The notes under the pieces are model-generated. The model was not told where the DNA came from, did no database searches, and saw only the letters and a list, made by a program, of their open reading frames with translations. A stretch of 64,000 nt of DNA, taken from contig CABYIQ010000003.1 of assembly GCA_902518965.1 (NCBI GenBank), positions 62,001 to 126,000 of the forward strand, read 5' to 3'. Both the position numbers and the translations under genes were made by a program. Below, in pieces: positions 44,750 through 52,851 of the stretch (position 1 is the stretch's first letter; every line of letters begins with the position of its first letter). The DNA is from an uncultured SAR116 cluster alpha proteobacterium. Lineage in GTDB: Bacteria; Pseudomonadota; Alphaproteobacteria; Puniceispirillales; Puniceispirillaceae.

Positions 44750-45053
44750 AACCGGAGGACTAGCAAAGGTCACAACCTGCTTTCGTCAGCACTCCCAATG
44801 TTTAAAGATGGGCCCTCGGAACTGTCTCTCCAACATCAGACAGCTCTGTCAATCCACCAAAAATGGCAAAATCCCGCAGCTGCAAACAATCTGCCTATTT
44901 ACCGCCTCTGCCCCTGTTTGGAATGGTCAAAACCAGTTTCTAATTAGATGGTTAGCAACCTCGTTTATCAGCTGCGTGGTTAATTACAGCCACGGCTGGG
45001 CAGTCATAAAAACGCAATTTTCATTCATTAGTATTATTTTTGAAGAAAAATGG
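44750..45053. other. Intergenic region between permease and PHP protein genes
   Basis: About 300 bp. An upstream in-frame extension of the PHP gene runs through it and into the permease gene, but it has no PHP-family similarity and poor composition, so I treat it as non-coding. No terminator or regulator site was recognised. Confidence 0.4.
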
Positions 45054-45974
45054 ATGAGACTGCCACCATACAATTTAGACAGACCCTTTTTTCGTGGCAA
45101 TCTCCATGGCCATTCGAACCATTCTGATGGTGCACTATCACCTCAAGAGGTTATCCGCAGATATAAAGACCTTGGTTATGATTTTGCCTGTATATCAGAT
45201 CATCTTTGGCATGACGCACGGTTTTGTGCTCAATCAGTTTTAGATTGCAGCTCGTTCGACACAACCAATTTTATTACAATTCCATCCGCTGAAATTCATT
45301 GCCAAGGCAAGACTTACGACAATGATGGTCTTTGGCATTTTGTTGCAAATGGTTTGCCTCTTGATTTTTCTATAGCACGGAAAACTGAAACTGCACCCGA
45401 ATTGATAGATCGAGCTTTAGCTGCAGGGGCTTATGTCACGATTGCACATCCTGCTTGGTACAGCATGACATTTGACGAGGCCATGGTAGTGGGCCACGCT
45501 GATGGTGTTGAAATATACAACCACTCCTGCGCTATTGGAGCCATGCGTGGGGATGGGACAGGTGTCGTAGACTATTTGCTGCAAGAAGGTAAACGCATCA
45601 ATTTAACAGCCACGGATGACTCACATTTTCATATTCCTGACTCTGGAGGTGGCTGGGTTATGGTGGCGGCAGAAAGCCTACAGGCAGATAAAATTATAAC
45701 TGCACTGAAGAATGGATACCATTACTCATCGACGGGAGCTGATATAATTAACTTAGACCTTGAAGGTGAACGTCTTGAGGTGGAGACATCACCATGTTCA
45801 GATATCGTTGTGGTGGGCCAGGGGCATGCCTCTCTTAGCCACAATGGTTCAAACATAACCAGGGCAACTTTCAATTTAAGCGCACTTAAATCCGGTTGGT
45901 TTCGAGTTTCAATTATAGATCAGAGTAATAAGATGGCATGGTCAAATCCTTATTGGCTTAATGACATTCACTAG
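45054..45974 (+). CDS. PHP-domain metallophosphoesterase (CehA/McbA-like)
   Basis: 306 aa from ATG 45054; a longer frame from 44700 is rejected because family similarity starts only at FFRGNLHGHSNHSDGALS. Metal-binding motifs of the PHP fold: HGHSNHSDG near residue 17, ISDH near 42, SAEIHC near 73, IAHPAWYS near 130 and TDDSHF near 185. PHP enzymes hydrolyse phosphomonoesters, nucleotides or cyclic phosphodiesters. Next to phosphonate genes and with phnP absent, a role on ribose cyclic phosphate is conceivable. A C-terminal beta-rich part (~residues 215-306) is common in CehA-like members. Confidence 0.72.
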   Translation: MRLPPYNLDRPFFRGNLHGHSNHSDGALSPQEVIRRYKDLGYDFACISDHLWHDARFCAQSVLDCSSFDTTNFITIPSAEIHCQGKTYDNDGLWHFVANGLPLDFSIARKTETAPELIDRALAAGAYVTIAHPAWYSMTFDEAMVVGHADGVEIYNHSCAIGAMRGDGTGVVDYLLQEGKRINLTATDDSHFHIPDSGGGWVMVAAESLQADKIITALKNGYHYSSTGADIINLDLEGERLEVETSPCSDIVVVGQGHASLSHNGSNITRATFNLSALKSGWFRVSIIDQSNKMAWSNPYWLNDIH

Positions 45975-46060
45975 ACCTAGAACTCTTCAAGGCCTGCTCA
46001 TAAAAGTTAGAGAACTAGCCTTTATAAATGAACATTATTAATCCTGAGCTTTTCCAAATA

Positions 46061-46276
46061 TTAACTTACTTGATAAGCGACATATAAAAGTAAAGCGATA
46101 ATGACCAGTTTACTATAATCAAGGTCAAATGCTGTACCTTCTCCAAACTTAGCTTCAAATGTATTTTTTTGAGTGACTTGAGTTTGCTCTTTTTGCTGAT
46201 CTGTCGGAAAATTTGCTTTGGTTTTCGCTTTTACCTTTTTCGAAGCAGTTTTATTCACAGAAGGTGATTTAGCCAT
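46061..46276 (-). CDS. Hypothetical tail-anchored small protein, 71 aa
   Basis: Lysine-rich N-terminal half (SKKVKAKTKANFP) and a single hydrophobic C-terminal segment (LVIIALLLYVAYQ), so a tail-anchored membrane protein with the basic part in the cytoplasm. It is unrecognised. It lies downstream of the terminator at 46294-46341, so it has its own promoter. Confidence 0.45.
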   Translation of the reverse strand: MAKSPSVNKTASKKVKAKTKANFPTDQQKEQTQVTQKNTFEAKFGEGTAFDLDYSKLVIIALLLYVAYQVS

Positions 46277-46293
46277 AATTTCAATTTTTCTGT

Positions 46294-46341
46294 AAAAAAT
46301 GGGAGAAGTCTCAGCGTCCTAAGTGAAGATGCTGAGACTTC
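46294..46341 (-). terminator. Intrinsic terminator after the beta-propeller gene
   Basis: GAAGTCTCAGC (46305-46315) and GCTGAGACTTC (46331-46341) form a perfect 11-bp stem with a 15-nt loop. On the minus strand TCCCA and six T follow. It lies about 85 bp past the stop of the 46425-47906 gene. Confidence 0.75.
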
Positions 46342-46424
46342 ACACTTTTAGGGACTATGAAGTTACTGCCTAATTATTACATTTTAATGACATTCGTTAC
46401 AGTGAGCGTCAATTTTTACAAGGC

Positions 46425-47906
46425 TTATTTTATTTCATACAAGGCAATGGTTCCGGTCATTTCATATGCCACCGCAAGAAGTGGGGTTCCCGTTGGGCTA
46501 TCTTTAGCTGTTATAAATTCAAGTCCCTCTGGAGAATTATGCATATCAGTTGGCATCATATAACCAACCATATGCGGGTCTGACGGGAGGGTGATATCAT
46601 AAGCGAAAATTGCATTGTTTCTCTCCATACCAATAAAAGCATAGGTTCTCCCTTCAATCTTACCCAAAGCAAGGGCTTCAGGCTCTGGGCCCTTGTCATC
46701 TGAGCGGTCATCAAATTCTGATTTCCCACCATTTGCATTGAAAACTTCCGGTGAGCGTCTCGCAATAACATTTTCAAATGCATTGCCACTGTCAAAAACA
46801 AGACTACCATCAGCACCCCAAATCGAGAATGAACGACCACCGTAAGCATAAAGTATGTCATGGTCTCCATCACCGTCAGTGTCTCCCATTGTCGTTGTAG
46901 TCTTCAAACGACCCAAATGCTCCGGCTTTTGTAGCGTGTCAGCATTGGGAAACATGGTTTTATCAAGAGTTAATTTTGCGACCCGCGTCTCTTCTGAAAA
47001 GCCATCGTAGTCTTTTGCATCCCCTTCATTTGCTGTTACAAGATAAGTGGCTCCATTTACCTCATATGTGGCGATTGCATCCGGCTGGTACATCATCAGA
47101 ACTGGCCACCGCTTCATATTAATGCCATTGTCCTTGTTCGACATATCGTGACTGGTACGTGACACATTTTTGACTCCCAATCCAACGACAGCCGAAACTC
47201 TAGCTTTGGCCACATCAATTACTGCTACAGCATTATTTTCTTGCAGAGTAACATAGGCGGTTCTACCGGTTGAATCGAAAGCGACATATTCAGGTTCCGC
47301 GTCTGCTGCAAAGCTTGAGCCGGGTTTCACTATTCGCCCGCCCCTGGGAACGGCAAGGTCAGACAAACTTATCTGTGTGATCTTGGCGTTTGCATGCCCA
47401 TAGCCCAAATCAATGAGAGTGAAACTACCCTCAGGGTCGACGCTGTAATCATCTGATGGCTCGCCCTCATTTGCAGTCAGAAGGTAGCGACCATCTGGCG
47501 AAAAAGCAACGTTGTCAGGAAGTGGACCTGTCGGGAATATGGCCAGCTCTTTACCATTTGAGTTAAACAATTTAACCATACCAGCTGCATCAGCTGCGTC
47601 AGCTTTGATAGAAGCGGCAATCATATTTCCATGGATTGCAACCGCTGTGACGTCACCGCCCGATAGGTTGAGAGCTTCCATTTTTGAAATGTTGGATACA
47701 GTCTGAATAGACAACCTTTCAATAGTTCCAGTTTCAGAGGCAGTTACCATAAGACTTTTAGATTGAGGGTGATACCTCAACATCTCAGCGTAACCTTCTC
47801 CATCCCCGATTTTGAAATTCCCAACTTCCTTCATCTCCAGCGCGCTTGCTGTGTGTACAGCGCAAAAGACTAGAAAAGCTGTGACAAATTTGAGCTTAAT
47901 TTTCAT
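46425..47906 (-). CDS. Secreted choice-of-anchor I family beta-propeller protein
   Basis: 493 aa from ATG 47906 (GGGAG seven bases upstream; the TTG two codons earlier is rejected). Signal peptide ending ASA-LE. The body is a seven-bladed-propeller-like repeat: PDNVAFSPDGRYLLTANEGE, PEYVAFDSTGRTAYVTLQEN, TYLVTANEGDAKDYDGFSEE, EPEALALGKIEGRTYAFIGM and SPEGLEFI. This matches the choice-of-anchor I group, often annotated near alkaline phosphatases. MGDTDGDGDHDIL resembles a calcium loop. Function is unknown; the phosphatase link is inference, and no Pho box was found upstream. Confidence 0.78.
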   Translation of the reverse strand: MKIKLKFVTAFLVFCAVHTASALEMKEVGNFKIGDGEGYAEMLRYHPQSKSLMVTASETGTIERLSIQTVSNISKMEALNLSGGDVTAVAIHGNMIAASIKADAADAAGMVKLFNSNGKELAIFPTGPLPDNVAFSPDGRYLLTANEGEPSDDYSVDPEGSFTLIDLGYGHANAKITQISLSDLAVPRGGRIVKPGSSFAADAEPEYVAFDSTGRTAYVTLQENNAVAVIDVAKARVSAVVGLGVKNVSRTSHDMSNKDNGINMKRWPVLMMYQPDAIATYEVNGATYLVTANEGDAKDYDGFSEETRVAKLTLDKTMFPNADTLQKPEHLGRLKTTTTMGDTDGDGDHDILYAYGGRSFSIWGADGSLVFDSGNAFENVIARRSPEVFNANGGKSEFDDRSDDKGPEPEALALGKIEGRTYAFIGMERNNAIFAYDITLPSDPHMVGYMMPTDMHNSPEGLEFITAKDSPTGTPLLAVAYEMTGTIALYEIK

Positions 47907-48073
47907 CCTCAACTCCCTAAAAAAGAAAAATCTAGCCCATAAATTTTACGAATTAATTTAATTCTGATTACCAATCTATTTAATTGGTTTCTGATTGCAG
48001 CTAAAAAGTTTGGTAAAAAAAATGTCACAGAAGAATGTGAGTCTGGTGATTGTTTGCTAATAAAAGGACAGTC

Positions 48074-48409
48074 ATGCACGGCACACTTAATTCCACACCT
48101 GTTTCCGTCCCCAAATGCAGTAAAAAATGGAACTACCGCAAAAGCGGCCTAACCAAGCATAAAAAATCAAAAAAAGAACGAAGAATTATTAACAAAGAAC
48201 TCAGAGCATTGAAGTCTGAAATTATTGAAATTGGCTCTGAGAAGTGTGTGAAACATCTTGAGATATTAAAGCAAACAAATATAAATCAGCCTGTAAAAAG
48301 AAATGGGAGCGCCAAAACTATGAGAAACAGACACCCAAAACGACTTACAAGAAAAGTGCCGTCAGGTCATTCAGGCTGGAGAACTATCCATCAATCTAAA
48401 CTTCACTAA
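48074..48409 (+). CDS. Hypothetical basic protein, 111 aa
   Basis: Start ATG 48074 with AAAGGA upstream. It is very rich in Lys and Arg (KKSKKERRIINKELRALKSE), with a short predicted helix in the middle and no hydrophobic segment; it could bind nucleic acid. It is unrecognised. It converges on the gene at 48442, with an imperfect inverted repeat (TTTCGTC and GACGAAA, 48411-48455) between and into it. Confidence 0.42.
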   Translation: MHGTLNSTPVSVPKCSKKWNYRKSGLTKHKKSKKERRIINKELRALKSEIIEIGSEKCVKHLEILKQTNINQPVKRNGSAKTMRNRHPKRLTRKVPSGHSGWRTIHQSKLH

Positions 48410-48441
48410 TTTTCGTCATGAAAAGGCTTGAGTATAAATTA

Positions 48442-48627
48442 CTATATTGACGAAAGAAAAATTTCTTCGCTGGTGAATTTAGCTTCCACTTCTTTCATAT
48501 TTACAAAGTAACAACCTTCTAACATCAGAATAGCTCGCTTATTTTTCTTTCTTATAAATTGCAGTTCCAGCTCTGTGAAATTGTATTGTTTCATAAACTG
48601 CTGCGCAGGCACTAGATGTTCAGACAT
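48442..48627 (-). CDS. Hypothetical small protein, 61 aa
   Basis: ATG 48627 has a strong ribosome site (GAGGAAG). It is soluble and mixed in charge (FTELELQFIRKKNKRAILM) and unrecognised. The ribosome site is the best evidence for a real gene. Confidence 0.45.
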   Translation of the reverse strand: MSEHLVPAQQFMKQYNFTELELQFIRKKNKRAILMLEGCYFVNMKEVEAKFTSEEIFLSSI

Positions 48628-49100
48628 AGCTTCTTCCTCATGCAACCTCTAACTTATTCACAAAAATAATCTTTCGGACCCACTAAAAAAAGTTAAAGAT
48701 TTGTGACTCATGCAAGCTCACATGAAAGATAAAATTTAAAAGGCTGAATCTATGATATCTTTACCATCACAGACACGCGCAACTAATTAATTTACCTGAT
48801 CATAAACAAAAGAATATGGGACCGAATTAAGCGAACCGTCTATTCCATATTCCTTCCCCTAGGGCAATGATAAGGAATATTTGTGGTGTTATTGCCTAGT
48901 AATGCTGCGCAGGAATGTATTTACTCATCATCACTTGATTTCTTTTAATCATTTTTTTTCTTTTCGAAGCCGTATATTTATTGTTGTATAAATTGAAAAA
49001 TTATAGCGAAGAGATTCATGCTAAGCCGACATGCAACGAATGCTTCCGTGCTTGATGAGTTGGTCTAGAAATATAGTAAAATGATGGAAAACATTCTTGA
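48628..49100. other. Intergenic region, one inverted repeat
   Basis: About 470 AT-rich bp without a supported gene. ATATTCCTT (48847-48855) and AAGGAATAT (48872-48880) form a 9-bp inverted repeat with a 16-bp spacer and no T-run, so an operator is likelier than a terminator. Confidence 0.4.
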
Positions 49101-50249
49101 ATGAACCCTCTTTCAATTAAAATAAAGGATATGAAACTGGCTCCGATGCGCGAGGTTAGTAAAACTTTGCAAATTCGTTGGTATCGCTGTCCTGTCGACA
49201 AGAAAATTTTACGTGATTTAATGATGCCCAGTGACGCACGCGGATTATTCATGTCGTTGGGGCATCTTAGTTTATGGTTAGCGACCGGAGGTGTTACCTT
49301 CTACTTGTTTTCACAGCAGATGTGGGTTGGATGTTTGGTTGCACTTTTTTTCCACGGAACAGTTGGTTCCTTTTTCACTGCACCACATCACGAATTGTGC
49401 CATCGCACTGTATTCAAAACCAAATGGTTGAACGAAAGCTTTCTTAGAATATTTTCACTTCTCGGCTGGAATAATTTTGAAATCTATCAGTTCAGCCACA
49501 ATTATCATCACCGTTTCACTTTGCACCCTGAAGGTGATCGTGAAGAAGTGATGCCGGCTACCCCGTCCCTTCGGATGCTGTACCTTCTTCAGCTTCTGAC
49601 CTTGAACATCTTTGGTGGATACCAGTCAAAAGGGATACTGCCAACACTACAAAACTATGCTCTGATTGCAGCAAACAGGTTTGATAATCCTTTCAATTCA
49701 TGGGGAGAGGAGCTGTATAGTGGATATGATGAGCATCGCCGCCGAGCCAGTGTTTGGGCGCGCATTACACTATTGTTCCATGCAATTGTAATAAGTGGGT
49801 CTTTAGCAGTTGGTCAGCCGATATTAGCGGTATTAATTTCAGGATCTCCATTTATAGCTAATTTTTGGCGATATATTGTTGGAGTACCAATGCATTGCGG
49901 GTTGAAGAGTAACGACACAGACTTTCGTAAATCAGTTCGCACGATTACCCTAGATCCACTGTCTGAGTTTCTATATTGGCATATGAACTGGCATCTTGAG
50001 CACCATATGTTTGCAGGTGTGCCCTGTTATAATTTAAAGGCATTGCATTTAGCTACAGCAGATGACATGCCGGCTCCACGGACACTATTTAGCGCCTGGA
50101 AGGAAATGCGGGAGACTTGGAAGCACCAGAAAGTAGACCCAAACTATGCATATGATACGCCGGTGCCAAGCGAAGGCTTGCCTACAAATAGTCGCGACTC
50201 CGTCGCAGCTTCCATTGGTGAATTAGGCCCCGCAGACCTTAGGTCATGA
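49101..50249 (+). CDS. Fatty acid desaturase family membrane protein
   Basis: 382 aa. All three histidine boxes of the membrane di-iron desaturases are present: APHHELCHRT near residue 98, SHNYHHRF near 135 and NWHLEHHMF near 298. Four or so membrane helices lie around residues 50-100 and 220-260. It introduces a double bond or a hydroxyl into an acyl chain or lipid head; the substrate is not set by sequence. The start is uncertain: ATG 49131 or 49146 are alternatives. The position among lipid-remodelling genes is suggestive only. Confidence 0.8.
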   Translation: MNPLSIKIKDMKLAPMREVSKTLQIRWYRCPVDKKILRDLMMPSDARGLFMSLGHLSLWLATGGVTFYLFSQQMWVGCLVALFFHGTVGSFFTAPHHELCHRTVFKTKWLNESFLRIFSLLGWNNFEIYQFSHNYHHRFTLHPEGDREEVMPATPSLRMLYLLQLLTLNIFGGYQSKGILPTLQNYALIAANRFDNPFNSWGEELYSGYDEHRRRASVWARITLLFHAIVISGSLAVGQPILAVLISGSPFIANFWRYIVGVPMHCGLKSNDTDFRKSVRTITLDPLSEFLYWHMNWHLEHHMFAGVPCYNLKALHLATADDMPAPRTLFSAWKEMRETWKHQKVDPNYAYDTPVPSEGLPTNSRDSVAASIGELGPADLRS

Positions 50250-50262
50250 AAAAGCACCCCTA

Positions 50263-50309
50263 AAAGGCGCGGCTTCAGCATGTTGCAAAACATGCTGGCA
50301 TTGGCCTTT
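50263..50309 (+). ncRNA. Nested stem-loop with GNRA tetraloop after the desaturase gene
   Basis: AAAGGC (50263-50268) pairs with GCCTTT (50304-50309); inside, CAGCATGTT (50276-50284) pairs perfectly with AACATGCTG (50289-50297) around a GCAA tetraloop. A GNRA loop on a 9-bp stem is a signature of structured RNA. No T-run follows, so it may be a 3'-UTR element or part of a small RNA, not a simple terminator. Confidence 0.45.
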
Positions 50310-50409
50310 GAACTGTGGACAGAGCACTCAATGAACGGGGCAATAATTTTAATAACAAAAACATCACCTCAAAAAAGGAGGCTAATTCATTTTCATTATT
50401 CTATATGTT

Positions 50410-50485
50410 TGGTTGCGGGTGTAGGATTTAAACTACGACATTGAGGTTAAGAGCCTAAAAAGCCACTTAGATATCCACTATTTGC
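50410..50485 (-). pseudogene. Degenerate initiator-tRNA-like relic
   Basis: Read as the reverse complement, the segment keeps the length and many positions of a bacterial tRNA-fMet: the 3' end CCCGCAACCA, a T-arm-like TTTAAATCCT, anticodon-loop neighbourhood GGCTCTTAACCTC and D-arm-like AAGTGGCT. Acceptor pairing and several invariant bases are lost, so it cannot work as a tRNA. Confidence 0.45.
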
Positions 50486-50603
50486 AGTTATAACTTACCC
50501 TCTCAAATAACATTTCCGCCTTACCAAAAGTGTATATTTTGCAAAACTCAAAAGATTTTGGTGAAATAGATACTAAAGTTGGCTTTTTTAAGAAAAATCA
50601 AAA

Positions 50604-51467
50604 ATGGAAAATCGTAAATATAAGAAGATTATGACTGTTTCAGGTCAATACAGTGTTCGAAATTATACAGTTGCTGACATCCAATCTTTTAAAGGTAAGC
50701 GCCAACTAACCAAAATATTGCCTTTCACTGAAGAAGAAGCTGCTGCCGCAGAACTATCAGGTATCGATACCTTAAATATAAGACATAACCCAGAAAGACC
50801 TGAGATTTCGAGAGCCTTGAGGGCTGCTGCGCCTAAAACATTTATGAGCTTTGCGCTTCCTATGCAATCTGCCAAATCAGAATATGACGCACTGAAATTA
50901 TCATTCGACGCAATGGAACTTGGCGCAGATTCTATAATCTGCGGCACCTGGGGAACCCGTTTCATAGAGGTCGTTGCACATGCAGGCATTCCTGCTGAGG
51001 GCCACATTGGACTTGTCCCCCGCAAAAGTACTTGGACTGGTGGATTTAAAGCAGTCGGCAAAACAATAAATCAGGCCAAAATGCTATATCAAGAACTGAA
51101 AACTCTTGAAAACATAGGCGCGTGGGCAGTCGAAATTGAAGTAATTCCTAATAATGTGATGGAAATATTATCGTCTAGAACCTCCCTTATCACCTCATCG
51201 ATTGGAAGTGGAAAGGGTGACATACAATTTTTGTTTGCAGAGGACATTTTGGGAGATTCTGAAGGCCCTTTCCCCAGACACTCTAAGCAGTATGCAGATG
51301 TCTACTCTTTAAAACAAAGAATCCAAGAGACACGTATTAAGGCATTTGAGCGATTTATCGATGATGTCAAGAAAGATACATTTCCAACCAAAGAAACTAC
51401 CGTTAGCGCAAGTATCGAAGTAGTAAATGATTTATTAAGCTATATATCCACCTCTGAAAATGAATAA
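50604..51467 (+). CDS. Second PanB-like protein with altered metal site
   Basis: 287 aa. Paralogue of the 10127-10954 protein, sharing GHIGLVPRKSTWTGG near residue 133, VEIEVIPNNVM near 179 and FPRHSKQY near 228. It has also lost the PanB magnesium ligands: the VGDS position reads NIRHN, the ADLPF position FALPM and the KIEGG position ICGTW. The conserved glutamate before VIP remains. It may be a distinct enzyme subfamily or a regulator. An alternative start is ATG 50631. It is monocistronic, between two tRNA-like relics. Confidence 0.6.
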   Translation: MENRKYKKIMTVSGQYSVRNYTVADIQSFKGKRQLTKILPFTEEEAAAAELSGIDTLNIRHNPERPEISRALRAAAPKTFMSFALPMQSAKSEYDALKLSFDAMELGADSIICGTWGTRFIEVVAHAGIPAEGHIGLVPRKSTWTGGFKAVGKTINQAKMLYQELKTLENIGAWAVEIEVIPNNVMEILSSRTSLITSSIGSGKGDIQFLFAEDILGDSEGPFPRHSKQYADVYSLKQRIQETRIKAFERFIDDVKKDTFPTKETTVSASIEVVNDLLSYISTSENE

Positions 51468-51522
51468 CTTTACGAAAGCCTGACGATGTATCGCCACTAA
51501 CTATAAAGCCAAATACAGAAAA

Positions 51523-51549
51523 CCCTCGCAAGCTAAAAAGCTTGGAGGG
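51523..51549. terminator. Hairpin after the second PanB-like gene
   Basis: CCCTC-CAAGCT pairs with AGCTTG-GAGGG across AAAA, with one bulged G. On the plus strand only weak U-richness follows; on the minus strand TTTTCTG follows. Probably a terminator or 3'-end hairpin for the gene ending at 51467. Confidence 0.5.
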
Positions 51550-51577
51550 CTATAAAATACTGATTTATTATTGTTTT

Positions 51578-51642
51578 TGGTTGCGGGGGCTAGATTTGCT
51601 CAAGAGCCTACCATTAAAAAGTGGATTTGAGTTGGTACGTGG
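51578..51642 (-). repeat. Copy B of the dispersed repeat, joined to a tRNA 3'-end-like sequence
   Basis: As reverse complement it ends CAAATCTAGCCCCCGCAACCA minus one base, close to the T-stem, acceptor and CCA end of an initiator tRNA. The remaining ~53 bp (51590-51642) match copy A at 7553-7605. No complete tRNA is present. This could be an old integration scar or a tRNA-derived repeat. Confidence 0.55.
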
Positions 51643-51773
51643 CCTTGCAAGCAGGCACTTTACTAAATTAAGCTACTAGTTGAGAATTAGTTCAAAAAAT
51701 TTTAACCAAAAGTCATATATCAAACTACAGGGGAAACCTAGAAACAGGCTTCTTCATCTTAGAGGTTTTCACG

Positions 51774-52127
51774 ATGGAAATTAAAGGTAAGATTGTTGAA
51801 CTATTACCCGAAAAGTCTGGGGAGTCCGCAAACGGGACATGGCGCAAGCAAGAATATATTTTAGAAACTGATAGCCAATATCCAAAAAAGGTCTGTTTCA
51901 TGGCATGGGGTGAGAAAATTGATCAATTCGCAATAAACCGAGGAGAGGACCTTGTCGTTTCCGTGGACCTCGAGAGTCGAGAATATAATGGTCGGTGGTA
52001 CACAGATGTAAAAGCTTGGAAGATTTCACGCGATAACATTCAAGACTATTCCCAACCTCCTTCCCAAACAAATAAGGATGAAACACGCGATTTTGAGCCT
52101 CCTTTAGACGAGGACATTCCCTTTTAA
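51774..52127 (+). CDS. DUF3127 single-stranded-DNA-binding-like protein
   Basis: 117 aa. The OB-fold-like core (MEIKGKIVELLPEKSG, NGTWRKQEYILETDSQYPKK, VCFMAWGEKIDQ) is characteristic of DUF3127, a family best known from Bacteroidetes. The tail is disordered and ends LDEDIPF, closely matching the acidic tip (DDDIPF) by which SSB proteins recruit partners. A role in DNA repair or replication is inferred. AGAGG precedes the start. The family distribution suggests transfer. Confidence 0.78.
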   Translation: MEIKGKIVELLPEKSGESANGTWRKQEYILETDSQYPKKVCFMAWGEKIDQFAINRGEDLVVSVDLESREYNGRWYTDVKAWKISRDNIQDYSQPPSQTNKDETRDFEPPLDEDIPF

Positions 52128-52306
52128 TGACACCTCCAAGAACTTGCAGGACCTACACCATTACAAGAATAAGATTTTTTCCAACCACCCCAAATTAACG
52201 ATTGCTTTAACACAGCTTTGTAAGAAAATTAAATTTCAGCACGTGGAACATTCCTGTCGGAACAAAGCTTTTAAAGTAAGCATTTGCTGATACGCTAAGC
52301 GGGTGG

Positions 52307-52375
52307 TTGTGTTTTGAGGGGGTGTCCCCCTGAGGGTATGGGACCGGCTAGGAATTACCGCCCAAGAGAACACAA
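52307..52375. other. GC-rich structured element in an AT-rich gap
   Basis: TTGTGTT (52307-52313) pairs with AACACAA (52369-52375); inside are a perfect GGGGG-TGT-CCCCC hairpin (52318-52330) and a shorter GGTA/TACC stem. The element lies in a 317-bp gap between two plus-strand genes and is far richer in G and C than its surroundings. It could be a small RNA or leader element; no known family was recognised. Confidence 0.4.
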
Positions 52376-52444
52376 TATAAATACGAATTGATGTTTGTAT
52401 TGGACCGAAACTCAACCACATCTAATCTAAGATAATTAGAAGTT

Positions 52445-52816
52445 ATGAAGTATCTCTCTATTCTACTCTTATTTTTTGCATTTGGCGCTCAAGCAGAAAG
52501 CAGGCCAACCGTATTTTTTTGCAAAACAACAAAAATAATCCATATAGACCCACGCGGAAACCTTAGCGAGCGTCAGACTGGATTTGTTTTCACATTTAGT
52601 AGCTATGAAAACAAATTAGAATTCACGTCAGAAAAACTTACAAAAAACACCTTAGATATAAAATACTCAGTCGCTAATTTTAGCTTAATCGCAACGTCGC
52701 CCATTACGCCCATAGGCACCGAGAGTCTTTTCTATAAAGATGGACTAATGAGTTATTCAAATCAAACACCTAACGGCATTGAAACCGTCACCGCATCCTG
52801 CGACAAACTAGAGTGA
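52445..52816 (+). CDS. Hypothetical secreted protein, 123 aa
   Basis: Signal peptide MKYLSILLLFFAFGAQA, cut before ESR. The mature part is about 105 residues, beta-rich, with two cysteines (FFCKTT and ASCDKL) near its ends that could form one disulfide. It is unrecognised. It converges on recQ 35 bp later. Confidence 0.5.
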   Translation: MKYLSILLLFFAFGAQAESRPTVFFCKTTKIIHIDPRGNLSERQTGFVFTFSSYENKLEFTSEKLTKNTLDIKYSVANFSLIATSPITPIGTESLFYKDGLMSYSNQTPNGIETVTASCDKLE

Positions 52817-52851
52817 GCTGAATTTGTGACCAAAAATAATTGCCATCTTAT

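Noticed and set aside
44700-45053. N-terminal extension of the PHP gene (118 codons)
   Set aside because: Starts inside the permease gene, shows no family similarity, and PHP homology begins only after ATG 45054.
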